Shown one piece after another: positions 11,817 through 18,898 of a stretch of 25,869 nt of DNA. This DNA comes from a virus. Below the pieces are notes generated by a model. The model was not told the origin of the DNA. It did not search any database and was given only the letters and a program-made list of their open reading frames with translations. The DNA is taken from the IMG/VR virus record IMGVR_UViG_3300008110_000752, positions 1 to 25,869 of that record; one strand, given 5' to 3'. Every line of letters begins with the position of its first letter. Position 1 is the stretch's first letter. The translations under genes and the position numbers were made by a program.

Positions 11817-12369
11817 AACACGCAAAGCACACGACCGCCGGGTGAAGTCAGGGTTTTACCGCCGCTTCATTACCGGAAAGCAAGGCATTGACATTGGATG
11901 CGGGCGCATCGACACGCACGACGGCCTCGACACCGTAAGCCTGACGGATTGCATACACCATGATAAGGACATTTGCGACGCGACCACAATGGAAGTGTAT
12001 GCAGATGACACCTTCGACTACGTCTATGCCTCGCACGTTCTGGAACACCTCGACGACCCGGTAACGGCGGTTAAGAACTGGGTGCGCATTTGCAAGCCGG
12101 GCGGCGTGGTGCTTATAAGCCTGCCGCATCGTGATTTGTACGAACGCAAACGGACGCTTCCAAGCAAGTGGAACCTTGACCACCGATACTTTTATCTGCC
12201 AAACGCCTGCGACCCGCCGCACACGTTCAGCGTGGAAGGCGTGCTGAGGTCTGCAGGGGTCGATGGCTACAAGTGGGCCATGAAGGTGATTGACACCAGC
12301 ACGAACCACGACCACCCGGATGAACACGCGAACGGGGAGTTTTCAATCGAAGTAACAATCTGGAAGTAA
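11809..12369 (+). CDS. Class I SAM-dependent methyltransferase
   Basis: The 186-residue product has a Methyltransf_11-type Rossmann fold. Motif I is GIDIGCGR (26-33), an acidic strand follows around residues 40-55, and the post-I signature is FDYVYASHVLEHLDDP (69-84). Then come the motif III-like ICKPGGVVLISLPH (94-107) and HRYFYLPNACDPPHTF. It transfers a methyl group from SAM to an unknown acceptor. No DPPY or (N/D)PPY motif of N6-adenine/N4-cytosine DNA methyltransferases, and no PCQ motif of C5 enzymes, is seen. A sugar or small-molecule acceptor therefore fits better, in line with the two glycosyltransferases nearby. Confidence 0.85.
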   Translation: MAETRKAHDRRVKSGFYRRFITGKQGIDIGCGRIDTHDGLDTVSLTDCIHHDKDICDATTMEVYADDTFDYVYASHVLEHLDDPVTAVKNWVRICKPGGVVLISLPHRDLYERKRTLPSKWNLDHRYFYLPNACDPPHTFSVEGVLRSAGVDGYKWAMKVIDTSTNHDHPDEHANGEFSIEVTIWK

Positions 12370-12379
12370 CCATAACACT

Positions 12380-12667
12380 ATGAAAATATACATTGTAACC
12401 GCGTATGACGAAGATCACATCCGTTTAGGAGGAGAAGAACAGAACGTACAAATCCTAAAAGCGTTTGATTCACAGCAAAAGGCGCATGACTTTATGGCCG
12501 ATTGCGGCTTTAAACTTGAGCAATGGGAAAAGTCAATACCTGCCGAAGTTGAGGATGATGAGGTTAATTCTGCTAATTGGCACAAGCATTGCGAAACCCA
12601 TCCAATCGCGGATAAATATGGGATTTTTGCAACAACATTTTTTTGCAATGAAATAGAGGTAGAATGA
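12380..12667 (+). CDS. Small hypothetical protein (95 aa), parent of a chimeric gene
   Basis: ATG 12380 lies 11 bp after the methyltransferase stop. The product starts MKIYIVTAYDEDHIRLGGEE, a likely beta-strand start, followed by a helix (DSQQKAHDFMADCGFKLEQW) and an aromatic C-terminus. The last 29 codons (from W67, WHKHCETHP) and the first codons of the next gene are part of a 104-bp perfect direct repeat (12577-12680). The pattern MKIYIVTAYD...A(H/Y)xxxxxC resembles small response proteins found widely in phages, with no known function. Its stop overlaps ATG 12664. Confidence 0.7.
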   Translation: MKIYIVTAYDEDHIRLGGEEQNVQILKAFDSQQKAHDFMADCGFKLEQWEKSIPAEVEDDEVNSANWHKHCETHPIADKYGIFATTFFCNEIEVE

Positions 12668-12680
12668 ACATCTACCTTAC
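12577..12680 (+). repeat. 104-bp perfect direct repeat, copy 1
   Basis: This is identical to 12726-12829 over all 104 bases, including a run of seven T. It covers the 3' end of the 12380 gene and the first 17 bases of the next ORF. The flanks diverge sharply on both sides. Confidence 0.97.
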
Positions 12681-12816
12681 CGAACTGCGAGCCATCGACC
12701 GCGCCACGGGTGGCCTTAAGACCTTTTGGCACAAGCATTGCGAAACCCATCCAATCGCGGATAAATATGGGATTTTTGCAACAACATTTTTTTGCAATGA
12801 AATAGAGGTAGAATGA
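12664..12816 (+). CDS. Chimeric 50-aa ORF made by a tandem recombination
   Basis: ATG 12664 overlaps the previous stop (ATGA). Residues 1-21 (MNIYLTELRAIDRATGGLKT) resemble the start of the next protein (MNIYLTKLTAVNQLTGELRT). Residues 22-50 (from FWHKHCE) are identical to the C-terminus of the 12380 protein, in frame, because of the 104-bp repeat. The result is an uninterrupted fusion of two genes' halves. Its own stop again overlaps the next ATG (12813), so the translational coupling is preserved. Whether the product folds or functions is unknown; it may be a decaying by-product of recombination. Confidence 0.6.
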   Translation: MNIYLTELRAIDRATGGLKTFWHKHCETHPIADKYGIFATTFFCNEIEVE

Positions 12817-12829
12817 ACATCTACCTTAC
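12726..12829 (+). repeat. 104-bp perfect direct repeat, copy 2
   Basis: This is the second copy of 12577-12680, offset by 149 bp. It ends 17 bases into the gene starting at 12813. Confidence 0.97.
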
Positions 12830-13022
12830 AAAACTGACGGCGGTAAACCAGCTCACGGGCGAACTTCGCACCTACGCCGGGCCAAACATCGAAGCCCCTA
12901 CATGGAAGCTGGCAGAGCAGGAATGCGCTGTCAATTACCCTTACCTGAAGGTTGTCGGGGTGCTGACTGCTGAGATTGACGCGGAAGACCGCTGCATTAA
13001 CTATAACCACAGCAGCAATTGA
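12813..13022 (+). CDS. Small hypothetical protein (69 aa)
   Basis: ATG 12813 overlaps the preceding stop. The product (MNIYLTKLTAVNQLTGELRT start) has a beta strand, then GPNIEAPTWKLAEQECAVNYPYLKVVGVLTAEID, and ends CINYNHSSN. The pattern of a short strand, a helix containing A-E-x-x-C and a second strand (YLKVVGVL) suggests a compact ferredoxin-like fold. No function recognised. Its start region is duplicated in diverged form at 12664. Its TGA overlaps the TTG start of the next gene. Confidence 0.7.
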   Translation: MNIYLTKLTAVNQLTGELRTYAGPNIEAPTWKLAEQECAVNYPYLKVVGVLTAEIDAEDRCINYNHSSN

Positions 13023-14050
13023 AGGTACTCGGAATAATGAACGGCATGAGCGGGGTTGCATACCACCGCTTATACGCGCCCCTGACTGACTTGCAGGTGC
13101 GCGGCTATGCAGACGTGAACGTATGGGCCACACGCGATGCACAAGGGCAACCGAACCCGCCGCCCGACCTTACGCAATACGACCTTGTTGTATGGTCTGG
13201 AACCCTCGCAGAGGTGCAAGGCGAAGTGATTACCGCGCTGGCTGCCCTTGGTATTCCGTACATCGTCGATATTGATGACTACTGGATGCTTAACCGATAT
13301 AACCCGGCACGGCACGAATGGGAACGGCGCGGGCTGCATACGAAGACACAAGAGGCCATCTACAACGCGGCGGCTGTAACAGTGGAAAACGAGCGGCTGG
13401 GCGCCATGGTGGGCAAGGTAAACCGCAATTGGCACGTCATTCAGAACGCGCTCGACCTGACCGCGATGCAATGGAACACGGAGAAACGCCCTTCGGATAA
13501 GTTTCGGGTCGGCTTCATCGGTTCCCGCTCGCATCGGTACGACCTTTTGATGATTGCCGACGCGCTGCGAGAGTTTGCGGAAAGCGGCGGGGTGGAACTG
13601 AACCTTTGCGGGTACGACCCAGCCGACCGGGAATGGATTGCAGTTGCTGAAGGCATCGCGCCGGGCGGCCATCCCGACTGGCTCAAGCTGCGCCCCGGCG
13701 TTCACCCTTCGCATTACGGGCAATATTACGCGGGTATGGATGTTGTCATCGCGCCCCTGATAAGCAACAACTTCAACGCCATGAAATCGGACATTAAGGT
13801 CAAGGAAGCGGGTGCGTACTGCCTGCCCCTTATCGCGTCCGACTTCGGCCCCTATGCGAACCACGAAAGCGCGGGCGTCTACACTGCCAAGAGAGGCAAG
13901 GAATGGCTTGAGCTGCTGCACAGGGCGAAGGCGGGGGAACTCGACGGGCGGCCTAACGCGGAATACCTGCAAGACACAGGCTGTCTGCACTACGTGAATA
14001 ACGCACGGGCAGAAATTTATTGGGCTGTCTGTCAATCAGTTGCAAAATAA
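13019..14050 (+). CDS. GT-B glycosyltransferase, GT4-like
   Basis: I take TTG 13019 as the start (TTGA overlap with the previous stop), because it supplies the first strand KVLGIMNG; ATG 13037 would cut it. The 343-residue product has a GT-B layout: N-domain GVAYHRLYAPL, YDLVVWSG and YIVDIDDYWML, linker HVIQNALDL, and a C-domain with FRVGFIGSRSHRYDLLMIADAL, then LAPLISNNFNAMKSDIKVKEAGAYCLPLIAS, where the KxxEAxAxGxP-like motif binds the sugar nucleotide. It would transfer sugar to an unknown acceptor. It ends the modification cluster, just before a promoter. Confidence 0.88.
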   Translation: MKVLGIMNGMSGVAYHRLYAPLTDLQVRGYADVNVWATRDAQGQPNPPPDLTQYDLVVWSGTLAEVQGEVITALAALGIPYIVDIDDYWMLNRYNPARHEWERRGLHTKTQEAIYNAAAVTVENERLGAMVGKVNRNWHVIQNALDLTAMQWNTEKRPSDKFRVGFIGSRSHRYDLLMIADALREFAESGGVELNLCGYDPADREWIAVAEGIAPGGHPDWLKLRPGVHPSHYGQYYAGMDVVIAPLISNNFNAMKSDIKVKEAGAYCLPLIASDFGPYANHESAGVYTAKRGKEWLELLHRAKAGELDGRPNAEYLQDTGCLHYVNNARAEIYWAVCQSVAK

Positions 14051-14063
14051 ATAAAAGTTTTTG

Positions 14064-14095
14064 TTGCGCGGTATTGTGCAAAGGGTGTATGTTTG
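14064..14095 (+). promoter_or_regulatory. Early-type promoter (TTG, N21, TATGTTTG)
   Basis: TTG (14064-14066) is followed after 21 bp by TATGTTTG (14088-14095). The 25 bases 14078-14102 are identical to 3885-3909, including the GCAAA-N9-TTTGC dyad and the distance of 4 nt to the ATG (14100). Confidence 0.8.
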
Positions 14096-14099
14096 CATC

Positions 14100-14315
14100 A
14101 TGGAAATCACAAACAACACAATGACAATCGAGCAGGCAAAGGAAACATTCATGTTTGACTTCCTGCTTAGTGAAATGCGCAAGCGCAACACCGAAGAACT
14201 TACGCAGGACATTATCAACGCGGCCTACCGAAACACGATTGCCTTCCTGAACGACGAAGAAAACAAGCGCAAAATGATTCAGCGCGTTAAGGGATATTTA
14301 AAATCTAACGCATGA
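14100..14315 (+). CDS. Small helical hypothetical protein (71 aa)
   Basis: ATG 14100 lies 4 nt after the promoter box, so a leaderless mRNA is likely; the in-frame ATG at 14061 is upstream of the promoter. The product (MEITNNTMTIEQAKETFMFD start) is almost all helical and charged, with EMRKRNTEELTQDIINAAYRNTIAF and a lysine-rich end. No HTH or known domain is clear. It overlaps the next ORF by 4 bp (ATGA at 14312). Its promoter matches that of the replication operon, suggesting early co-regulation. Confidence 0.7.
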   Translation: MEITNNTMTIEQAKETFMFDFLLSEMRKRNTEELTQDIINAAYRNTIAFLNDEENKRKMIQRVKGYLKSNA

Positions 14316-14644
14316 GCAAGACACTTCACTTCATCATCACCGCCACTGCTGAGCAGTTGGCGAAGGTATGGCCCGATGCACCGCGCTACACAAACGTTCA
14401 TACTGACCCGTGGCACTTTGTCCGCATACGGGTCACAAACTCAACTTGGGTTAAGGCGTGGGAGTCAATATGCGACGATCTCGGCGCGGAACTTTCAGAC
14501 GTCGAATGGGGGACTATTCAATACAAGCCTGGTGACGTTGGGGACTATTCAATCGAGCTTATGCCCGAAGACGAGGCCGACGACATGATCCGCGAGGCCG
14601 AAGCGTACCTTTCACCATTGGATTTGACAGACGACGAAAGCTAA
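14312..14644 (+). CDS. Hypothetical acidic protein (110 aa)
   Basis: ATG 14312 overlaps the previous stop. The product starts MSKTLHFIITATAEQLAKVW and has mixed strands and helices, a Trp-rich centre (WVKAWESICDDLGAELSDVEWG) and a strongly acidic C-terminus (LMPEDEADDMIREAEAY). An internal 14-bp direct repeat (GGGGACTATTCAAT, once around 14509-14522 and once around 14538-14553) encodes DYSIE and TIQYK in different frames. Family unknown. Confidence 0.65.
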   Translation: MSKTLHFIITATAEQLAKVWPDAPRYTNVHTDPWHFVRIRVTNSTWVKAWESICDDLGAELSDVEWGTIQYKPGDVGDYSIELMPEDEADDMIREAEAYLSPLDLTDDES

Positions 14645-14649
14645 ACACT

Positions 14650-15060
14650 ATGGAAAACTCAATAACATACAACATTAAGCAGCTTGCCTTTGCCGTAGAG
14701 CGGGGCGAAGCTGACCCGCTGACCGCCTTTGCCGAACTGGCGAAGATTGAAAAGGTGGCGAAGGAAGCGAAGGAGCAAATCAAAGAGCAGGCCATTGCCG
14801 AGGCTGCGAAGTACGCAGAGCGTGCAATCCCCATCGCGGGCGTAATCGTCGAAAAGAAGGCCGCTGCTGGTAAGTGGGACTTCAAAGGCATCCGCGCATG
14901 GAGCGAGGCTAAAGCGAACCTTGCGGCCATCGAAGAAAGGGCTAAGGCCGCCTATCAGGCCGCGCAGAAGTTCGGGGCTATTACGGCCACCGAAGACGGC
15001 GAGGTTTTGGAACTGCCAACGTATCAGAGCGGCGGGGAGACGCTGGCTGTTAAGATATAA
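14650..15060 (+). CDS. Helical phage protein (136 aa), unknown function
   Basis: The product (MENSITYNIKQLAFAVERGE start) has a long Ala/Glu/Lys helix (AELAKIEKVAKEAKEQIKEQA), a KKAAAGKWDFKGIRAWSEAKANL segment and a second helix (AAIEERAKAAYQAAQKF). It ends with a strand-like GEVLELPTYQSGGETLAVKI. I recall similar Gam-like helical proteins with a WDF...I..W motif and a PxxxxGxxTLxVK end in recombination regions of Bacteroidota phages, but I cannot assign an activity. It is the last gene before the intergenic terminator. Confidence 0.7.
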   Translation: MENSITYNIKQLAFAVERGEADPLTAFAELAKIEKVAKEAKEQIKEQAIAEAAKYAERAIPIAGVIVEKKAAAGKWDFKGIRAWSEAKANLAAIEERAKAAYQAAQKFGAITATEDGEVLELPTYQSGGETLAVKI

Positions 15061-15141
15061 CCCGAATGCTGTCACGGGAGAGCCGTGAAGCGGAAGTAGT
15101 TGCCTGTGAGGGTAGAGTGTACGCCGCATGAAACAAAGGGG

Positions 15142-15179
15142 GCAAGGGCTGGAGAAATCCGGCCCTTTGCTTTATATTT
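15142..15179 (+). terminator. Terminator with GAAA tetraloop
   Basis: GCAAGGGCTGGA (15142-15153) pairs with TCCGGCCCTTTGC (15158-15170), with one G-U pair and one bulge, around a GAAA tetraloop. The run TTTATATTT follows. It separates the early genes from the virion operon. Confidence 0.8.
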
Positions 15180-15180
15180 G

Positions 15181-15259
15181 CAGCGGTAGCTTTCTGAACT
15201 ACCTGAGCGCTCTGCGCTATCCGAACGGCGAGGTTCCACCTTGCACCTTATTAGGATAG
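15181..15259 (+). other. Structured non-coding segment with consecutive hairpins
   Basis: The gap 15061-15308 holds no convincing gene. After the terminator, TATATTTG (15173-15180) is followed by hairpins with perfect or G-U-only arms: GGTAG/CTACC (15185-15203), AGCGC/GCGCT (15206-15218) and GCGAGGT/ACCTTGC (15228-15244). CTATCC (15217-15222) and GGATAG (15254-15259) could close around the last one. It may be a 5' leader element or small RNA. I could not fit a tRNA cloverleaf, since T-loop and anticodon-arm signatures are absent on both strands. Confidence 0.35.
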
Positions 15260-15275
15260 TCGGGGCGTTTCGCTT

Positions 15276-15312
15276 TTCCGCAATTCCCATTTTCAGCCAT
15301 TGTAAGTAATGG
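15276..15312 (+). promoter_or_regulatory. Virion-operon start element, copy 1 (TTCCGCA, N13, GCCATTGTAAGTAATGG)
   Basis: TTCCGCA (15276-15282), 13 bp, then GCCATTGTAAGTAATGG (15296-15312), which contains ATG 15309. The same layout with identical spacing occurs at 21665-21701. GCCATT and AATGGC (15308-15313) form a 6-bp stem enclosing the ATG. It is either an unconventional promoter or a start-codon hairpin; no TAxxTTTG box is present near this start. Confidence 0.6.
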
Positions 15313-16505
15313 CTTATTCATTGCAGCAGTCACCGGGCGAATACACGGCGGCCTTTAACCCGCTGACCTTCGTCACGCGCGAAACCGATACGGCGATAAC
15401 CGGAGCGGCAAACTTCCGCTACCTGTGCGAAATACTGATAGGCGGTTCGGTCATTGCCAAGCTCAAGGCACCGATACGGTACGGGAGTGCCAACAACGAG
15501 GCGGTCTTCAATGTGACTGAGATTTTAGCGTCTTACGTTGGAACCGACTTTACGCCGCCATCCTCAACCGCGATAACCCGACAGCCGCGCCTTGTCGAAT
15601 GGTCTGCCCGGTTCGGATACGAAAACGGCACGGTTCCGGTGGAAACTACGGGCGTGGTCAACTTCAACAACAAGTTCTCATGGGCGGCTTGCCTACCCAT
15701 CTACGATTTCCCGACCTTCCTACCTGCTGACTACCTGACCGCATCCGGCGGCACAGCGGGGGCAAAGTTCCTGAACACGCTCAGCACCCGCAAGGTTCAG
15801 CCATCGGAGCCGCACACCCTACACGCGCTGTTCGGTACTGACACGGCAAACAAGGTGTTCGAGTTCAAAGCCTACGGCCCGACTGGAACCCTGCTCGATA
15901 CGGAAACCAAGACGCACAACTACGCGGCCACGGCTGACAGGTTGCTGGCCGTGGATTGCACTTTCGAGGATGTGGGCTTTTCCGTAGGCTGGCCCGATGT
16001 CGCATATTACACCGTGCAGGTCTGGCCGTCCGGTTACACGGGCAAGGCTTCGGAGCTATACCGATTCGATCTGTACGCGGAATGCAGCAAGTACGACCCT
16101 GTGACGCTTCACTTCCTCAACACCTTGGGAGGCTTCGATTCCTACACGTTCACCAAGCGCACGGTTGAGCGGCTCAATGCTGAGAAAAAGACCTATGAGC
16201 GCGACCCGTTCACATACAGCGCGGGCGCGTATTCGTACAACCTAAAGACGGGCGGGGTGCAGAACTTTAACACCTCAATCACCGAAGAATGGGAACTGAA
16301 TACCGATTGGCTGACAGACGACGAAGCGCGGTTAATGGAGCAGTTGCAGTTTTCCCCTGTGGTTTACATGGGCGCGAATTGGTCCACACTTGAGAAAGTA
16401 GTCATGCCGGGGGCTGAGTTTGAACGACGCTACAACCGCGACGGGCTGGTGCAGTACACCGTGCGAATGCGCCGCGCCTTGGTGGATCGGAGGCAAAGGT
16501 TATGA
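15309..16505 (+). CDS. Virion (tail) structural protein
   Basis: The 398-residue soluble, beta-rich product starts MAYSLQQSPGEYTAAFNPL. It contains repeated beta-sandwich-like stretches (FRYLCEILIGGSVIAKLKAPI; NEAVFNVTEILASYVG). The C-terminal half has the pattern LHFLNTLGGFDSYTFTKR, then ERDPFTYSAG, TEEWELNTDWLTDDEA and SPVVYMG. I associate this pattern with a minor tail or distal tail-type protein of Bacteroidota phages. It is the first gene of the tail block and overlaps the next (ATGA). The start is fixed by the bipartite element around ATG 15309. The exact virion location is not established. Confidence 0.75.
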   Translation: MAYSLQQSPGEYTAAFNPLTFVTRETDTAITGAANFRYLCEILIGGSVIAKLKAPIRYGSANNEAVFNVTEILASYVGTDFTPPSSTAITRQPRLVEWSARFGYENGTVPVETTGVVNFNNKFSWAACLPIYDFPTFLPADYLTASGGTAGAKFLNTLSTRKVQPSEPHTLHALFGTDTANKVFEFKAYGPTGTLLDTETKTHNYAATADRLLAVDCTFEDVGFSVGWPDVAYYTVQVWPSGYTGKASELYRFDLYAECSKYDPVTLHFLNTLGGFDSYTFTKRTVERLNAEKKTYERDPFTYSAGAYSYNLKTGGVQNFNTSITEEWELNTDWLTDDEARLMEQLQFSPVVYMGANWSTLEKVVMPGAEFERRYNRDGLVQYTVRMRRALVDRRQRL

Positions 16506-18898
16506 TGCGCTTTTTTATTGAGGGCAGGCAGATTGACCTGACAGCCGACGAACCGCTGTTAATTACGCGGGAAATCGCAGACATACGGGAACCTGAAAAG
16601 CGGTCGAGCGATTGGAGCAAGACGTTTCGCATACCGGGCACGGCGAACAATAACAAGGTCTTCGGCCACATCTTCGACATTGCACAGGAGCAGCTTAACA
16701 CGGGTACGCAGTTCGCGCCCGATTTCAACCCGAACAAGAAAGCGCAGGCGGTTATTACCGTGGATGAGGTCGAGCAGGTGAGGGGCTTTGTCCGCCTGCT
16801 TAACATAGCCATCAACAGGCCGGGGGAAATGGAATATGAGGTGAGCGTTCACGGGGTCGCAGCGGACTTCTTCGCCAAGATTCGCAACAGGAGGATGAGC
16901 GAGATTGACCTTTCCGACCTGAACCATATACCCTCAAAAACGGTTGTTAAGAATAGCTGGAATAACACTTGGCAGGATGGGTATGGTTACGGAATTGCAG
17001 ACCGGGGCCGCGAAGACAAACCGCTGAACCTTTGGGGAGTTGGCGATACAACGCCTTGCGTATTCGCAAAGACTATTGTTGACCGGATTTTTGCAGATGC
17101 GGGGTACTCCTACACCGATGACAGCTTTTTCAATACTGATGAGTTCAAAAGCCGTGTAATACCTTTCAGCAAATCCCCTGAGCTATCTCAGTCCTTCCTC
17201 GATAACCTGAACATGAAGGCCCGCCGTAGCAGCATAACCGCGCTAACGGTTGGGTCTGCAATTGTCTGGAACGATGACAGCAGCAGCGGATTTTACGATA
17301 ACGGAGGCAACTATAACACCGGGACTGGTGAATACACGTTGCCCTATTCAGGTATTGCCTACTCTGCTGAATTGAAATTGCATTTTGAGCTTACGGGCCT
17401 AAGTGCGGTAACATATCCGGAACTGCTCGTTTCGTTTGAAGTGAAAATAGCTGGCAAGAGGCGCGGCAAAGTCAACACTATACTCACTAACCAAGGCACA
17501 GCGGGCACGGAAATAGACTTTACGTCCTATATCATGGTAGGCTCTGGCGGAGCAGGTGAAAAGATTACCGTCGAATTGGAGGGCGTTTACTATAACGAAT
17601 ACACCGTCTTCGGCCAAAGGCTTACACGCATTACCACAGGATGGACGCTATCCCTTCAAACGGGCAGCTATTTAAGGCTTGACGCTTTGCAGATGGGATT
17701 TGGCCCCGGATATACTTTGGACTTCAACAGCCTGTATGGCAGCAGTGAGCAAAAGCAGGATGCGTTTCTTGCTGACCTGATTAAGCTCGACAACCTTTAC
17801 ATAGAGCAGACAGACCGGACAAACGTGCTGTACATTCAGCCCCGTGAATCTTTTTACCGCGATACGGTAGTGCATGACCTGACACCGCTAATTGACCGCT
17901 CCCAGCCTTTTGAAATTATTCCGATGGGCGAGCTTGACGGCAACCCTTATGTATTCACCTACAAGCAGGGCAAAGACATTGACAGCGAAGACTACGCGCA
18001 AAGCACAGGCAAGGTTTACGGAGAGGCTCGCATTATTGTCGATAACGAGTTTTTGAATAACGAAAAGCGCATTGAAACGGGCTTTGCATCTACGCCGTAT
18101 ATCCACGCGGGCGGGCAGGTTGCCATTGCTTCGCTTGAGGCTTACGACAAAGCGAACGGCGAACCGCGCATTTTATACTGGTCTGGAAAGATTGGGCAGT
18201 TTAATTGGGTGCTGGCAGATTGGGTGTCCGATACAGGCGCGGCAATAAATCCAGAAACAATATCAGGCGGCTATCCTCACATTGGACACCTCGACAACCC
18301 ATTTACCCCGACTAAAGACCTGTGCTTTGGAATGCCGCAATACATCAATTTACCCGGCGGCATAGCTTACACCAACAACAACCTGTATAATCGTAATTGG
18401 CGGAAATACATTAACGAAATAACAGACCGCAACAGCAAGCTCGTGCGGCTTCGGGTTTACATAACCCCGGCGGAGTGGTATAGCTGGTCGTTTCGGGACT
18501 TGTATTTCTTCGACGGTCAATACTTTAGGCTCAACAAGATTACTGATTACCCGGTCGGAGGGTCTGACCTTGTGGCCTGCGAGTTCCTCAAGCTGAAAAC
18601 CGGGAGCCAATTCACGCCGCAAACCGGACGCACAGGGGCCGGATATGATGTTAAGGATGACAACAACGACCGCTGGCCGGATTTGCGCAACGGATTTGAT
18701 AAGCCCGCCCGGAATTTCAGCTACTTAGACTTAGGCGGCGGCATGGGCCGCAATTACCGCCCTGTCTTCGATGTGGTGCAAGGGTTGGATGACGTGTACA
18801 AAAATCAGTTTGACCCGCCATCCACAGGTGACAAGTTCAGGCCCACCATTGAATGGAGCGGGTCGCAATGGGAAATCGTGTTAATTCAAGAACCATAA
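16502..18898 (+). CDS. Large tail/baseplate structural protein
   Basis: The 798-residue product (start MMRFFIEGRQIDLTADEPL; ATG 16505 is an alternative) has an N-terminal region with REPEKRSSDWSKTFRIPGTANNN and VFGHIFDIAQEQLN, then FNPNKKAQAVITVDEVEQVRG. This pattern looks like phage tail tip or baseplate hub proteins. The middle is beta-rich. The later part has Trp/Tyr-rich stretches (ITPAEWYSWSFRDLYFFDGQYFRLN) that could bind carbohydrate or form the tip. There is no collagen repeat or lyase motif. It overlaps the tape measure gene by one base (TAATG) and the previous gene by ATGA. A hub or adsorption role is inference from size and place. Confidence 0.75.
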   Translation: MMRFFIEGRQIDLTADEPLLITREIADIREPEKRSSDWSKTFRIPGTANNNKVFGHIFDIAQEQLNTGTQFAPDFNPNKKAQAVITVDEVEQVRGFVRLLNIAINRPGEMEYEVSVHGVAADFFAKIRNRRMSEIDLSDLNHIPSKTVVKNSWNNTWQDGYGYGIADRGREDKPLNLWGVGDTTPCVFAKTIVDRIFADAGYSYTDDSFFNTDEFKSRVIPFSKSPELSQSFLDNLNMKARRSSITALTVGSAIVWNDDSSSGFYDNGGNYNTGTGEYTLPYSGIAYSAELKLHFELTGLSAVTYPELLVSFEVKIAGKRRGKVNTILTNQGTAGTEIDFTSYIMVGSGGAGEKITVELEGVYYNEYTVFGQRLTRITTGWTLSLQTGSYLRLDALQMGFGPGYTLDFNSLYGSSEQKQDAFLADLIKLDNLYIEQTDRTNVLYIQPRESFYRDTVVHDLTPLIDRSQPFEIIPMGELDGNPYVFTYKQGKDIDSEDYAQSTGKVYGEARIIVDNEFLNNEKRIETGFASTPYIHAGGQVAIASLEAYDKANGEPRILYWSGKIGQFNWVLADWVSDTGAAINPETISGGYPHIGHLDNPFTPTKDLCFGMPQYINLPGGIAYTNNNLYNRNWRKYINEITDRNSKLVRLRVYITPAEWYSWSFRDLYFFDGQYFRLNKITDYPVGGSDLVACEFLKLKTGSQFTPQTGRTGAGYDVKDDNNDRWPDLRNGFDKPARNFSYLDLGGGMGRNYRPVFDVVQGLDDVYKNQFDPPSTGDKFRPTIEWSGSQWEIVLIQEP

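Noticed and set aside
11809-12369. DNA methyltransferase for restriction evasion
   Set aside because: It lacks DPPY/NPPY and PCQ motifs. The sequence fits the small-molecule or sugar Methyltransf_11 type instead.
12577-12829. CRISPR-like or transposon-end repeat
   Set aside because: There are only two copies with one 45-bp gap, no dyad ends and no target-site duplication. It consists of coding sequence and fits tandem recombination.
13070-14035. A 321-codon open frame on the minus strand opposite the GT4-like gene
   Set aside because: It is antisense to a gene with clear glycosyltransferase motifs. Long antisense frames are expected here from GC-rich codon bias. The product shows no domain and there is no upstream signal.
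15066-15131. A 21-codon ORF after the 14650 gene
   Set aside because: It is too short, with no ribosome site or overlap and no motif.
15128-15259. A 43-codon ORF on the plus strand in the intergenic region
   Set aside because: It contains the terminator hairpin, has no ribosome site, and its sequence is explained by the structured RNA-like region. Kept only as a possibility.
15173-15259. A tRNA or tRNA remnant in the structured region
   Set aside because: No GTTCRANNC T-loop, no 7-bp acceptor stem and no anticodon arm could be placed on either strand.
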